NCBI GenBank assembly: GCA_031287565.1
Contig: JAITSS010000069.1
Coordinates: forward strand, 1 to 64,000
Source of the DNA: Desulfobulbaceae bacterium
Lineage (GTDB): Bacteria; Desulfobacterota; Desulfobulbia; Desulfobulbales; Desulfocapsaceae
Direction of reading: 5' to 3'
Length of the DNA: 64,000 nucleotides
Shown: positions 35,227-43,754 of the stretch, in pieces
Layout of the letters: the number at the start of each line of letters is the position of its first letter
How positions within the stretch are numbered: the stretch's first letter is position 1
The notes under the pieces: generated by a model
Databases searched by the model: none
The model's input: only the letters and a program-made list of their open reading frames with translations
Told to the model about the DNA's origin: nothing
Translations under genes and position numbers: made by a program

Positions 35227-36474
35227 ATGAAGGAGGATAAACATCTGGCGAAGGTCATGGCCCTTTTGGCTCTGGCGCGAGACGAACATCAGACGGGCGT
35301 TTGTCCCGCGCCAGAAGAAATCGCGGCCATGGCCGAAGAGCGGCTTTCCTGGGAGCGACGAAATCGCCTGACTCGTCATCTGGCGTCTTGTCAGGAATGC
35401 TACCGTGTCTGGCTGGAATCGGCGTGGCCCGGCGGCTTGTTTACGCAGACAGGCCGCCGGGCAATGGCGTGGACATGGCCGAATATATCCTGGAAATCAT
35501 TGGCCTGCGCGGGCGGCGCTCTGCTTGCCGCCTGTTTAGTTGTGTTGCTGTATCGGCAGCATCCCGGCCAATATGCCCCGTTGGAGCGATATGCGACGCG
35601 GGCCAACGAACATCCGCAGGCCGCGACTGGCGCGGCCTCACGGAAGAAGGCGATTATCGAGGCGGACGGGGGAACGACCGGCGGTATTCCCAGCACGGTG
35701 AATGATGTGGCGAAATTTGGCGGCTCGGTGTTGGGTTCCGGCGCCGCCGCGCCGCAGCCAATGCCGCCGCCCGCCGCGTCCCTGTCCGCTGACGCCGCCG
35801 CGAGGTCGGTAGCGCTGGATGCCGCAAGCGGTGACGGTTCCAATGCCGCCGAGATTGCTAACCGTCTTGCCAAGAGCGCCGCGCCGCCTGTCAGTGCCAG
35901 TCTGCTAGCGCCAGACAGACAGGCGGCAGGCATGGATGCGAGCCTGGCCGCGAACACAGAGCAAAAAATTACGGCCAGTGGCGATCAGGCGGATGAAGCG
36001 GCGGGTGATGAAATGGACATGAAGGCGACCGACGCCGATGTGGTCGTTCCGTTGTTCAAGGCGAAGAAGAGCAAACGCATCGTCGGCATGGCCCGCGTCG
36101 CGGCGGACGCGACGGACAGCCTGAGCCTGAAGATGGAAAAGAAAACAAACGATGCCGCGCCATGGGCCGAGAGAAACGACGGCAGCATCCGCATCGGCGC
36201 GGTCGAAGTGCGGCGCTCCGCTGACCAACTGACTGTCTGGTACAGCGACCTCAAGGAAATGTGCCGCCTTTCCCGCTTCGTGCCCGGACAATGGACTTCG
36301 CTTTACGCTAGGGGCGTGGATATTCTTGAGAGCCTGCCGGAAGAGAGCCAGGCCGAGGAAATTGATCGCATGTGGCTGATTTTGGGTCAGATGGAAGGAT
36401 TGACGGCGGCGCGGCGCAAAAGCTTCTGCGCCTGGTCGGACAAAGAACTGCGCCGTGACAAACCACGACCTTAG
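35227..36474 (+). CDS. Zinc-finger anti-sigma factor-like membrane protein
   Basis: 415 residues. The cytoplasmic N-terminus has RHLASCQECYRVW (about 55-67), the His-x3-Cys-x2-Cys zinc motif of anti-sigma factors. One membrane helix follows at about 95-115 (SLACAGGALLAACLVVLLY). The outer part has a long Ala/Pro-rich linker (about 150-250) and a C-terminal domain (about 280-410) without known family, containing WYSDLKEMCRLSRFVPGQW. It directly follows the sigma gene, so it most likely holds that sigma at the membrane until an envelope signal arrives. The GTG at 35212 overlapping the sigma stop is possible; ATG 35227 has a better-spaced GAGGAAG. Confidence 0.78.
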   Translation: MKEDKHLAKVMALLALARDEHQTGVCPAPEEIAAMAEERLSWERRNRLTRHLASCQECYRVWLESAWPGGLFTQTGRRAMAWTWPNISWKSLACAGGALLAACLVVLLYRQHPGQYAPLERYATRANEHPQAATGAASRKKAIIEADGGTTGGIPSTVNDVAKFGGSVLGSGAAAPQPMPPPAASLSADAAARSVALDAASGDGSNAAEIANRLAKSAAPPVSASLLAPDRQAAGMDASLAANTEQKITASGDQADEAAGDEMDMKATDADVVVPLFKAKKSKRIVGMARVAADATDSLSLKMEKKTNDAAPWAERNDGSIRIGAVEVRRSADQLTVWYSDLKEMCRLSRFVPGQWTSLYARGVDILESLPEESQAEEIDRMWLILGQMEGLTAARRKSFCAWSDKELRRDKPRP

Positions 36475-36509
36475 GGCGAATCATGCGCCATCGATGAAAC
36501 GGGACGAAA

Positions 36510-38003
36510 CTATCTCTTCCGCCCCGATGGCGCGGCCCAGGTTTGCAAATGGTCGTTCAGGCGGTCAACCGGCGCGTATTCGTCGGTGAACGGCGGCCAG
36601 ACGCCGGTGGGCGCGGCCAAACGGCGACTAAGCATGTCGCGGAGAGCCGGGTCATCGGGGCGCCGGGCGGTCGGCTCATTTCCTCCAGCTGCCAGAATGA
36701 TGTTTTGCCACAAATGGAGCGCCTTCGGGTCGGTGACGGCGTAGGCGTGGATTATCGGAAAATCAGCGGCCAAGGTAGCTCGCAGGGTTTTGTAAAAACG
36801 GCTCGATACCCCTTCGGGCGAGGCCAGCAGGTTGACCAGTAGCGCGCCGTCGGGTTTCAGGGCGGCGCGGAGCAGGCGCGCGGCCTCGACGGTGACTAAA
36901 TGGAAGGGAATGGAGTAGTGGGAGTTGAACACGTCGCAGAGAATCAGGTCGTAGGGTTGCTTTACTTTGCCGAGAAATGTGCGGGCGTCCTCGGCAACGA
37001 TGCGCAGGCGAGGATGGTCGGCGAGGCCGAAATAGTCGCGGGCCAGCGCGGTGACGCCGGGGTCGAGTTCGACCACATCAATATCAAGTTCGGGATAGTG
37101 GGCCAGGGCGTATTTGGGAAAGGAATAACCGCCGCCGCCCAATACCAACATGCGCCTGGCGTTCGGTCGGTAGTATTCAAGCAGACGATAGAAGCGGGTG
37201 TAGGGCAGGGCCAGCTCGACGGGATCGTCGAGGTACATGGCTGACTGCCGTCCATGCGGGCCGGTGACCATCTCGCGGGTGAGCCGACCGCTGCCCTCTT
37301 CCCGCCCAGTGTACACCAGAATCCGGTTATAGCGGGTGTCGCGGTCGAAAAAGCCCTGCCGGGCCAGCCAGCCATCCTGCTGATGCAAAGCGTAGAGCGC
37401 CAGTAGGAACAGCGCCAAGGAGACCGCCTTGAGCATCTTGTCTTCCGGGGCGGCCATGCAGGAAGCCAGCGTTAGCGTGGCGGCGGTGATGAACAGGATG
37501 GCGGTGCTACCCACCCAGGCGATGAGAACGAAACCGGCGAGAAAGGTGCCAACGATCGAACCGACGGTGGAAACCGCGTACAGGCCGCCAGCGGTGCGGC
37601 CGCCGTGTTCGCGGTCAGGCAGACGCAGGCGGACGGCGAACGGTGAAACCATGCCAAGCAGGATCGACGCCGGCGCGAACAGGGCCACGGTCGCGGTCAG
37701 GGCCACGACATGCGGGTCGCCGACGTCCTGGAGCGCCGTCAATATCCAGGTTTTCGAGATGCCGATGGCGGCGGTGGCCCAGGCGGCGAGGAGAACGATG
37801 CGTCCGAGCGCCCGCGCCTGTGGTCGCCGATCGGCAAGCGCGCCGCCCCACCAGGCGCCGAGGCTGAGACTGGCCAGAATGACGCCGATCAGACTGGTCC
37901 AGACGACCAGAGATGTTCCGAGCAAAGGGGCCAGAATGCGCGAACCGGTCAATTCGATGATCATCAGGGCCGCGCCGCAGACAAAGATGCAGCAGTGGAG
38001 CAT
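36510..38003 (-). CDS. Fused membrane/spermidine-synthase-like protein
   Basis: 497 residues. The N-terminal 200 residues form about seven membrane helices starting MLHCCIFVCGAALMIIELTGSRILAP. The C-terminal half is a polyamine-synthase-type Rossmann methyltransferase fold: MLVLGGGGYSFPKYAL (about 284-299), DVVELDPGVTALARDYF (about 308-324), RIVAEDARTFL and DLILCDVFNS (about 350-359). True spermidine synthases have an Asp pair at that last site (DS/DP); here it is CDVFNSH, so the reaction is unlikely to be ordinary aminopropyl transfer. Members of this widespread fusion have unknown substrates. The start at 38003 follows GAGGAAC and begins directly with the first helix. Confidence 0.8.
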   Translation of the reverse strand: MLHCCIFVCGAALMIIELTGSRILAPLLGTSLVVWTSLIGVILASLSLGAWWGGALADRRPQARALGRIVLLAAWATAAIGISKTWILTALQDVGDPHVVALTATVALFAPASILLGMVSPFAVRLRLPDREHGGRTAGGLYAVSTVGSIVGTFLAGFVLIAWVGSTAILFITAATLTLASCMAAPEDKMLKAVSLALFLLALYALHQQDGWLARQGFFDRDTRYNRILVYTGREEGSGRLTREMVTGPHGRQSAMYLDDPVELALPYTRFYRLLEYYRPNARRMLVLGGGGYSFPKYALAHYPELDIDVVELDPGVTALARDYFGLADHPRLRIVAEDARTFLGKVKQPYDLILCDVFNSHYSIPFHLVTVEAARLLRAALKPDGALLVNLLASPEGVSSRFYKTLRATLAADFPIIHAYAVTDPKALHLWQNIILAAGGNEPTARRPDDPALRDMLSRRLAAPTGVWPPFTDEYAPVDRLNDHLQTWAAPSGRKR

Positions 38004-38065
38004 GACAGTTCCTCGCGTGGAAAAAAGCGCGGCAAGCGCGGATGAACACTTCAATCGTTCGGACT

Positions 38066-38093
38066 GTAGGGGCGCAATTGGTCGCGCCCGAAC
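38066..38093. repeat. Degenerate member of the GTAGGG palindrome family
   Basis: GTAGGGGCGC pairing imperfectly with GTCGCGCCCG in the gap between the RlpA-like and spermidine-synthase-like genes. Confidence 0.5.
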
Positions 38094-38103
38094 CAACAAA
38101 AAT

Positions 38104-38976
38104 TTACAGCACGGTCATCAGCAGACTGCCGACGCCCTGTTTGTCCAGAGAAAGCCGCTTGGCGACGCCATAGCTGAGGTCAACGTCGCGCCCCTCAATG
38201 AATGGGCCGCGGTCGGTGACGGTGGCGACGACTTTTTCGCCGGTTTCCGGGTTTTCCAGACGCACCTTAGCGCCCAGCGGCAAATCTTTGTGGGCGATGG
38301 TGGCGGCATACATATTGAAAGGTTCGCCGTTAGCCATGGCCCGGCCATGGTGGTATTGGCCGTACCAACTGGCGACGACTTTTATGGCCTTGCCCACCGC
38401 GTTTTCGACGGCGGCGCGGGCCGTTTCCCACTTGAAGTCCGAAACGGCGGCCAAGGTTAAGGCGGCGGCCTTGTCCACAGTGGTCTCCGCCGCGTTTTCA
38501 GCGCTGTCGGTTTCGTTGGGAATGTTCGTGGCAATAGCCGCATCCGCTGGTTGAAACGCCGGTAGTCGCTCCGGAATGCGCAGCGTCTGGCCGATTTGCA
38601 GGCGGCGCGGGTCGTCAATCTGGTTGAATTGCTGAAGGGCGTCCGGATCGACACCATATTTTTGTGTGGCCAGCCCCCAGATGGTTTCACCGGCCTGGAC
38701 GGCATGGATGATTTCCTGTCCGTTCTTTATATTCACTTCGCCGCTGATCTGGGCGGACGGGTGAGGCTTGCTGGCCGTATTCGCCGCTGCGCCGAGTTCT
38801 TTGGCGAATGAGGCGTCGTCCACCGACACCGTCATCCCTTCGCGCAAAAACCAGTTGCCGTTTTTCCGCGACTGACCGACCGCCTTGGGGTTGGCTTCTT
38901 TTAGGTCTTTCCAGAGGCAACCAAGTCGTTTGCTGACTTCGGCGATGGTGTCGCCTTTTTGCACGATGTAATCCAT
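38104..38976 (-). CDS. LysM plus RlpA-like (double-psi barrel) protein at the end of the flagellar operon
   Basis: 290 residues. It starts with a LysM domain at once (MDYIVQKGDTIAEVSKRLGC, 1-20), has a second LysM at about 77-122 (QAGETIWGLATQKYGV) and a C-terminal RlpA double-psi barrel at about 195-290 (VASWYGQYHHGRAMANGEPFN and VTDRGPF...RDVDLS). RlpA proteins cleave peptidoglycan glycan strands and LysM binds them, so it should act in the wall, yet no signal peptide is visible from this start or any upstream in-frame start. It lies 36 bases after a flgJ-type gene that lacks a muramidase domain. Export through the flagellar apparatus to open the wall for the rod is an attractive inference. 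GGGGGGA precedes the ATG. Confidence 0.8.
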   Translation of the reverse strand: MDYIVQKGDTIAEVSKRLGCLWKDLKEANPKAVGQSRKNGNWFLREGMTVSVDDASFAKELGAAANTASKPHPSAQISGEVNIKNGQEIIHAVQAGETIWGLATQKYGVDPDALQQFNQIDDPRRLQIGQTLRIPERLPAFQPADAAIATNIPNETDSAENAAETTVDKAAALTLAAVSDFKWETARAAVENAVGKAIKVVASWYGQYHHGRAMANGEPFNMYAATIAHKDLPLGAKVRLENPETGEKVVATVTDRGPFIEGRDVDLSYGVAKRLSLDKQGVGSLLMTVL

Positions 38977-39012
38977 AGCCGTCCCCCCTGACAAAAAACA
39001 AAATCAAAAAAA

Positions 39013-39345
39013 CTATTTCTCTTTCACGGCTTCCAGATGCGCGGCCAACTGCCGATACATGGCCTCGCCGATGCCAAGCCCTTGTCCTTGGGTAGTTTTG
39101 CGGACGGTTTCCATATCCAGCATTTCCTGATAGGTTTCGACGGCCATGCTCTTTTTTACCAGGCCGCTGTCGGGCACGGTTTTGCGCATCGCCTTGAACA
39201 TTTCGCCAACAAAAATCGCTTCGAACTCGCGGCAGGATTCACGCAGGGCGGCCAGATTTTTCGTTTTTGTTTCCAGCGTTTTTTTCTCCGAGATATTTCC
39301 GGCGGCCTGACTGATAATAGTACGTGGATCAATGTGGGTGTACAT
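39013..39345 (-). CDS. flgJ: Flagellar rod-binding protein (FlgJ N-terminal domain only)
   Basis: 110 residues, a single rod-binding domain: LRESCREFEAIFVGEMFKAMRKTVPDSGL (about 35-63), AVETYQEMLDMETVRKTT (about 69-86) and GLGIGEAMYRQL. This corresponds to the amino half of enterobacterial FlgJ; the peptidoglycan hydrolase half is absent, as in many deltaproteobacteria and alphaproteobacteria. It caps or guides rod assembly in the periplasm. It lies 12 bases after flgI and before the RlpA-like gene, which could supply the missing lytic function. Confidence 0.88.
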   Translation of the reverse strand: MYTHIDPRTIISQAAGNISEKKTLETKTKNLAALRESCREFEAIFVGEMFKAMRKTVPDSGLVKKSMAVETYQEMLDMETVRKTTQGQGLGIGEAMYRQLAAHLEAVKEK

Positions 39346-39357
39346 ACAATTTCCCCT

Positions 39358-40494
39358 TTACAGAATAATCAATTCGCCGTGCATCGAGCCGGAAGCCTTG
39401 ATCGCTTGGAAGATGGCGATCAGGTCGCGCGGCGTCGCGCCGATAGCGTTGAGGGCGCTCGCGATTTCGCCGATGCTGACGCCGTTTTTTCCCTCTTTCA
39501 TATCAAGCAACATCAGCTCGCCTTCCTCTTCCTCGACCGACACGTCGGTTGAAGTGATGGTTTCGGTTTCACCCTGACTGAATGAGTTGGGTTGCGCGAC
39601 TTCTTTATTTTCGCGGATAACCAGACTTAAGTTGCCGTGCGAGACCGCCACCGTCGAAAGCCGGACATCTTTTCCCATGACGATGGTGCCGGTGCGTTCG
39701 TTGACCACCACCTTGGCGGCGGTATCGGCCTGGACATCGAGGTTTTCTATCGAGGCGACAAATTCGACAACATGTTCGCGCAGCGCTTCGGGAATTGTCA
39801 CCTTGACCGAGCCGGAATCGTCGGGAAAGGCGGTGCCGACGCCGTATTCGGCGTCAATGGCTTCGGCGATGCGGGTCGCGGTGGTGAAATCGGCGTCGCT
39901 CAATTGATAGATCAGGGAACCGTCGTTGCCCAAGGCCACCGGCACGGTGTTTTCCACCAGAGCGCCGCCGGGGATATTGCCGACGGTCGGATGATTTTTC
40001 TGCGCCCGCGCCGCCTTGCCGCCATAGGAAAAGGCACCGATAGTCAGCGGCCCCTGGGCCACGGCGTAGACTTCGCCGTCAGCGCCGCGTAAAGGCGTCA
40101 TCAAGAGGGTGCCGCCGGCCAGAGACGAGGCGTCGCCGACCGACGATACCTGGGCGTCGATGGTCGCGCCGGTTTTGGCGAACGGCGGCAGTTGCGCCGT
40201 CACCATGACCGCCGCGATGTTTTTCATCTTCAGGTTCCGCATCTGCGCGGCGTCGATGATGATGCCGTTGCGGGCCATCATGTTGTAAATGGCCTGCGTC
40301 GTGAACAGCGACTTTTTCATGTCGTCGCCACTGCCGTTCAAACCGGTTATGAGGCCGTAGCCTATCAATTGATTGCTACGCACGCCGTGCAGTTTGGCCA
40401 GGTCTTTGATGCGGGCGGCCTGGGCCGCGTCAGTCAGAAAAATGACACCGAAGACGACGAGCGCAAGAAAAAAGCGGGCGGAGAAGCGGCGCAT
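39358..40494 (-). CDS. flgI: Flagellar P-ring protein FlgI
   Basis: 378 residues, the normal length. A signal peptide (about 1-26, ending DAAQA) is followed by ARIKDLAKLHGVRSNQLIGYGLITGLNGSGDD, highly characteristic of FlgI, then NIAAVMVTAQLPPFAKTGATID (about 93-114) and a C-terminal VSIGEIASALNAIGATPRDLIAIFQAIKASGSMHGELIIL. It forms the ring around the rod at the peptidoglycan layer. It sits between flgH (nine bases upstream) and flgJ (12 bases downstream). Confidence 0.96.
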   Translation of the reverse strand: MRRFSARFFLALVVFGVIFLTDAAQAARIKDLAKLHGVRSNQLIGYGLITGLNGSGDDMKKSLFTTQAIYNMMARNGIIIDAAQMRNLKMKNIAAVMVTAQLPPFAKTGATIDAQVSSVGDASSLAGGTLLMTPLRGADGEVYAVAQGPLTIGAFSYGGKAARAQKNHPTVGNIPGGALVENTVPVALGNDGSLIYQLSDADFTTATRIAEAIDAEYGVGTAFPDDSGSVKVTIPEALREHVVEFVASIENLDVQADTAAKVVVNERTGTIVMGKDVRLSTVAVSHGNLSLVIRENKEVAQPNSFSQGETETITSTDVSVEEEEGELMLLDMKEGKNGVSIGEIASALNAIGATPRDLIAIFQAIKASGSMHGELIIL

Positions 40495-40503
40495 ATCGAC
40501 TCC

Positions 40504-41208
40504 TTAAAATGGCCAGACATTATCAACGATGCGCATCAGCCAGCCCGGTTCCTGCTTGTCGCTCAAAGCGCCGTCGCCGGTATAGCTGATGCGAGCGTTG
40601 AGTATTTTGGTTGATTGCACGGTGTTGGCGGCGCTGATGTCCACCGGGCGGACGATGCCGGTCAGATAAATGACTTGCACTTCGCTGTTGACCATCACTT
40701 CCTTGCCGCCGCGGATTTTCAGATTGCCGTTCGGATAAGCGCCGATGACCTGCACGGCCAGCGAGGCGTTCAGTTGCCCCTTGCGCGAGGTCGAGCCGTT
40801 CCCGGCGAAGCTGTTGGAAAAATCAGCGCCCAAAAGCGTATTCAAATCGGGATTGCCGGGCAATTCGCTGACCAGCTTCGAGTTTTCCAGGCCCAGGAGA
40901 TGCGGAAGCGCCGCCGAAACGCTGCTGTTGCGGTCGGTTGAGGTTGAGGCTTCTTTGGAGGCGCTGTCTTTTTCCTCAATTAAAACCGTCAGCATATCGC
41001 CAACTTGCCGCGCTTTCAGATCGGCGAACAGCGAATCGCTGGCGCGGCTGTAGAGCGAACCGGCGCTACGCGGCTGCGGCGCGGCCTGCAAACCTTCTTC
41101 CAGCGGCTCCGGAATATCCATCTTTTTCGGCGGGGCGGCGCGGCCGCAGGCGGCAAGCGCCAAAGAAATGGCCAGCAACAAACCGACGGCGCATATTTTG
41201 CTTTTCAC
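40504..41208 (-). CDS. flgH: Flagellar L-ring lipoprotein FlgH
   Basis: 234 residues. A lipoprotein signal has lipobox LAAC at about Cys21. Hallmarks are SLFADLKARQVGDMLTVLIEEKDSASKEASTSTDR (about 59-93), GNGSTSRKGQLNASLAVQVIGAYPNGNLKIRGGKEVMVNSE (about 137-177) and YLTGIVRPVDISAANTV. It forms the outer-membrane ring around the flagellar rod. Its start overlaps the flgA stop by four bases. Confidence 0.96.
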   Translation of the reverse strand: MKSKICAVGLLLAISLALAACGRAAPPKKMDIPEPLEEGLQAAPQPRSAGSLYSRASDSLFADLKARQVGDMLTVLIEEKDSASKEASTSTDRNSSVSAALPHLLGLENSKLVSELPGNPDLNTLLGADFSNSFAGNGSTSRKGQLNASLAVQVIGAYPNGNLKIRGGKEVMVNSEVQVIYLTGIVRPVDISAANTVQSTKILNARISYTGDGALSDKQEPGWLMRIVDNVWPF

Positions 41209-42167
41209 AGCGGCACCTCAACGACGCCCGGCCCGCTGACCTGGCCCCGGACGATTTTTTTGGAATTGCTGTTTTCAACGCGAATCATCTGGCCCAAGGC
41301 GCCATCCGACTGGGCGACGCCCTGGGCGGTGACGAGCATCGCGCCCTGCCGAGCCACCAATTTGACCAATTCGCCGCGATGAACAACCGGCGGTGTTTGG
41401 GCGGCGCGGTTGGTCAGAATTTCGCCAGCCTTCAACGAGCGATTCAGTTTCAGCCCGGCGACAGTCTGCAAATTCGTCACTGGCGCGTCCAAACCGCTCA
41501 GGTCGCGCTTTTCCAGGGAGAATTGCTCTGGGCTAAGCAAATCGCCCTTGGCCAGCGCTTCTTTCGCGACCGCCACCGGCGCGAAGACTTCGAGTTTGCC
41601 GGGAATCGACAGATTTTTCCGCACCTTACCATCGACTTTCAGCAAAACCGCGATACGCGACGAGCCGAGCAGGCCGGGCGAGGCCGGGATGATTTCCCAA
41701 CTGATTTCTCCCTCCGGCAACATGAAGGGCAGAGGACGTTCGGTGGGCGTAAAGCGGATTTCCGCCTCTGGAAAACGCGCCGCCTGGTCGCGCAGATATT
41801 CATCAATCCGTGTCAGAATATCGTCAGCGGTGATTTGCCGCCCGACGCGCCGAATGTCGATATTGGCCGCGCCAGTCAGCTCCAGTTCGATTTCTTGTGG
41901 CAATAAACGGCGGACAGTTTTGCCGACTTCCACGGCGGCGAGGCGCATCAGGCCGCCGGGCGCGGGCGCTCTCGCCACCTCGCGGTCAAGAAGAGCCTGG
42001 CAAATTAGCTCACCATCGAGGCAATCGGCGACATCGCCCACCGTCACTCGTGGGCCGCCGACGGTGGTTTCGCGGTGAAAATCGAGGGTGAGGGCGGCGG
42101 CGGGCATGGTGACAGCCAAGGTCAGGACTGAGACCAAAAACGAAAAAAAGGCCAGTCCGAGGCGCAT
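41205..42167 (-). CDS. flgA: Flagella basal body P-ring formation protein FlgA
   Basis: 320 residues with a signal peptide (1-25). It is longer than E. coli FlgA (about 220); the extra part is an N-terminal domain (about 26-190) that includes GPRVTVGDVADCLDGE. The C-terminal SAF/ChapFlgA domain has EVFAPVAVAKEALAKGDLLSPEQFSLEKRDLS (about 192-223), LNRSLKAGEILTNR, VHRGELVKLVARQGAMLVTAQGVAQSDGALGQMIRVEN and a terminal VVEVPL. It is a periplasmic chaperone for FlgI. It lies three bases after flgG and overlaps flgH. Confidence 0.92.
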   Translation of the reverse strand: MRLGLAFFSFLVSVLTLAVTMPAAALTLDFHRETTVGGPRVTVGDVADCLDGELICQALLDREVARAPAPGGLMRLAAVEVGKTVRRLLPQEIELELTGAANIDIRRVGRQITADDILTRIDEYLRDQAARFPEAEIRFTPTERPLPFMLPEGEISWEIIPASPGLLGSSRIAVLLKVDGKVRKNLSIPGKLEVFAPVAVAKEALAKGDLLSPEQFSLEKRDLSGLDAPVTNLQTVAGLKLNRSLKAGEILTNRAAQTPPVVHRGELVKLVARQGAMLVTAQGVAQSDGALGQMIRVENSNSKKIVRGQVSGPGVVEVPL

Positions 42168-42170
42168 CGC

Positions 42171-42956
42171 TTACACCAGGTTATTGGTGGTCTGCATCAT
42201 TTCGTCCGAGGTCTGAATTGTTTTCGAGTTGATTTCATAGGCCCTTTGCGTCGTGATCATACTGGCCATTTCCTCGACGATGTTCACATTCGAGCCTTCA
42301 ATATAAGTTTGCAGCAGCGTGCCGAAGCCTTCATCGCCGGGCGCGCCCAAAACCGGCGGGCCGGAGGCGTCGGTTTCCTGAAACAGATTTTTGCCCATGG
42401 CGTTTAGTCCCGCCGGGTTGATGAAGGTGGCCAACTCGATATTGCCGATTTCGACATTTTCTCCGCCTTCGCCCATGAGAACGCTGACGATGCCGGTATT
42501 GCCAATGGTAATGCTGGTGGTGCCGTCGGGGATGGTGATAGCCGGGATGATCGGATAACCGTCGGAATTGGTGATGCGGCCGTCGCTGTCGCGTTTTAAG
42601 GAACCGGCGCGGGTGTAGGCGGTATTGCCGTCGGGTGTCTCAATTTGCAGAAAACCGCGTCCCTCAATGGCTATATCCAGCTCGTTTTCGGTATGGATGA
42701 TGTCGCCTTCGGTGAACACTTTGGTCACAGCCGCCGGTTTGACGCCTAAACCAATCAGAATTCCGGTCGGCGATTGGGTATCGGCGGACGTCTGGCTGCC
42801 CGGCACCTTCATGGTCTGGTAGAGCAAATCTTGAAAATCAGCGCGGCTCTTCTTGAAGCCGTTGGTGCTGACGTTAGCCAGGTTATTGGCGATGACATCA
42901 ATATTCAATTGCTGGGCGTGCATTCCGGTGGTGCCGGTCCACAGTGAGCGTATCAT
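42171..42956 (-). CDS. flgG: Flagellar distal rod protein FlgG
   Basis: 261 residues, the usual length. The N-terminal rod motif is SLWTGTTGMHAQQLNIDVIANNLANVSTNGFKKSRADFQDLLYQTM (4-49); the middle has GRGFLQIETPDGNTAYTRAGSLKRDSDGRI (about 99-128); the C-terminus has YIEGSNVNIVEEMASMITTQRAYEINSKTIQTSDEMMQTTNNL. It builds the distal rod and is exported by the flagellar apparatus, so it has no signal peptide. It lies 45 bases after flgF. Confidence 0.96.
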   Translation of the reverse strand: MIRSLWTGTTGMHAQQLNIDVIANNLANVSTNGFKKSRADFQDLLYQTMKVPGSQTSADTQSPTGILIGLGVKPAAVTKVFTEGDIIHTENELDIAIEGRGFLQIETPDGNTAYTRAGSLKRDSDGRITNSDGYPIIPAITIPDGTTSITIGNTGIVSVLMGEGGENVEIGNIELATFINPAGLNAMGKNLFQETDASGPPVLGAPGDEGFGTLLQTYIEGSNVNIVEEMASMITTQRAYEINSKTIQTSDEMMQTTNNLV

Positions 42957-43001
42957 AATCGATTCCTGTTAGTTTGATTGTGCGGTTTCCGCGAAGCCGA
43001 A

Positions 43002-43754
43002 TTAACTCAAGGTGCCTAAGGCGTCCTGCTGCTCGCCGAGCGCTTTATAGCTCTCGATAACCTTGTGATAATTTTCATAGGCGCGGTAATTATCAATCAG
43101 ATTGGTCATTTCTTCGGTCATGTTGACGTTGGCGGTTTCCAGGCTGCCCTGCACCAGACGAAAAGGCGTCGCCAGCTCGGTTTCCGCCGCGCCTTCGCCC
43201 AGGCTGTACATGGTGTTTTCCTCCTGCCTGAGATTCCGCAGGTTGTCGATGCCGACCACCGCCACTTGCCCAACCTCATCGGCGCCGCCGTCGGCGTTGA
43301 CGATGGCGACAATGCCGCTTTCGCCAATCGAAACCTGACTGGTATCAGCGTTTGGAATGGTGATCGGTCCGCCGCCGTTATCCAGCACCATCATGCCGTT
43401 TGATGTCCGTAAAATCCCGGCCTGGTCGGTGACAAAATCGCCGCGCCGGGTGTAGAGCGCGCCGTTTGGCCCCTGAACCTTGAAAAATCCCTCGCCGTGA
43501 ATCGCCACATCGAAGGGATTTTCGGTATGTTTGAGCGGGCCGGGACTGAAATCGGTGTTGACGGTTTTCACCCGGCTGTAATTGATGCCTTTGGCCTTAT
43601 TGGTTTGCTGTTCGCCGCGCAACATTGCCTCGAAACTCAAACCGCGCCGCTTGTAGCCGGTGGTGGAAACGTTGGCCAGGTTGGCCGAGATATGGGCGAT
43701 GGCCTGGTCGCGGGCGATGGCCCCGGACAGGGCGCTGTATTTACCGGATGTCAT
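43002..43754 (-). CDS. flgF: Flagellar proximal rod protein FlgF
   Basis: 250 residues from this start. The rod motif is SALSGAIARDQAIAHISANLANVSTTGYKRRGLSFEAML (about 6-44), followed by GEGFFKVQGPNGALYTRRGDFVTDQAGIL (about 89-117) and a C-terminal SLETANVNMTEEMTNLIDNYRAYENYHKVIESY. FlgF and FlgG are related, but the operon order and shorter conserved core fit FlgF. The frame is open 87 bases further upstream; ATG 43754 has AAAGGA at a good distance and begins the rod motif normally. Confidence 0.92.
   Translation of the reverse strand: MTSGKYSALSGAIARDQAIAHISANLANVSTTGYKRRGLSFEAMLRGEQQTNKAKGINYSRVKTVNTDFSPGPLKHTENPFDVAIHGEGFFKVQGPNGALYTRRGDFVTDQAGILRTSNGMMVLDNGGGPITIPNADTSQVSIGESGIVAIVNADGGADEVGQVAVVGIDNLRNLRQEENTMYSLGEGAAETELATPFRLVQGSLETANVNMTEEMTNLIDNYRAYENYHKVIESYKALGEQQDALGTLS

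Noticed and set aside
40938-41906. Plus-strand frame of 322 residues opposite flgH and flgA
   Set aside because: It is fully antisense to two well-identified flagellar genes and has no family features.
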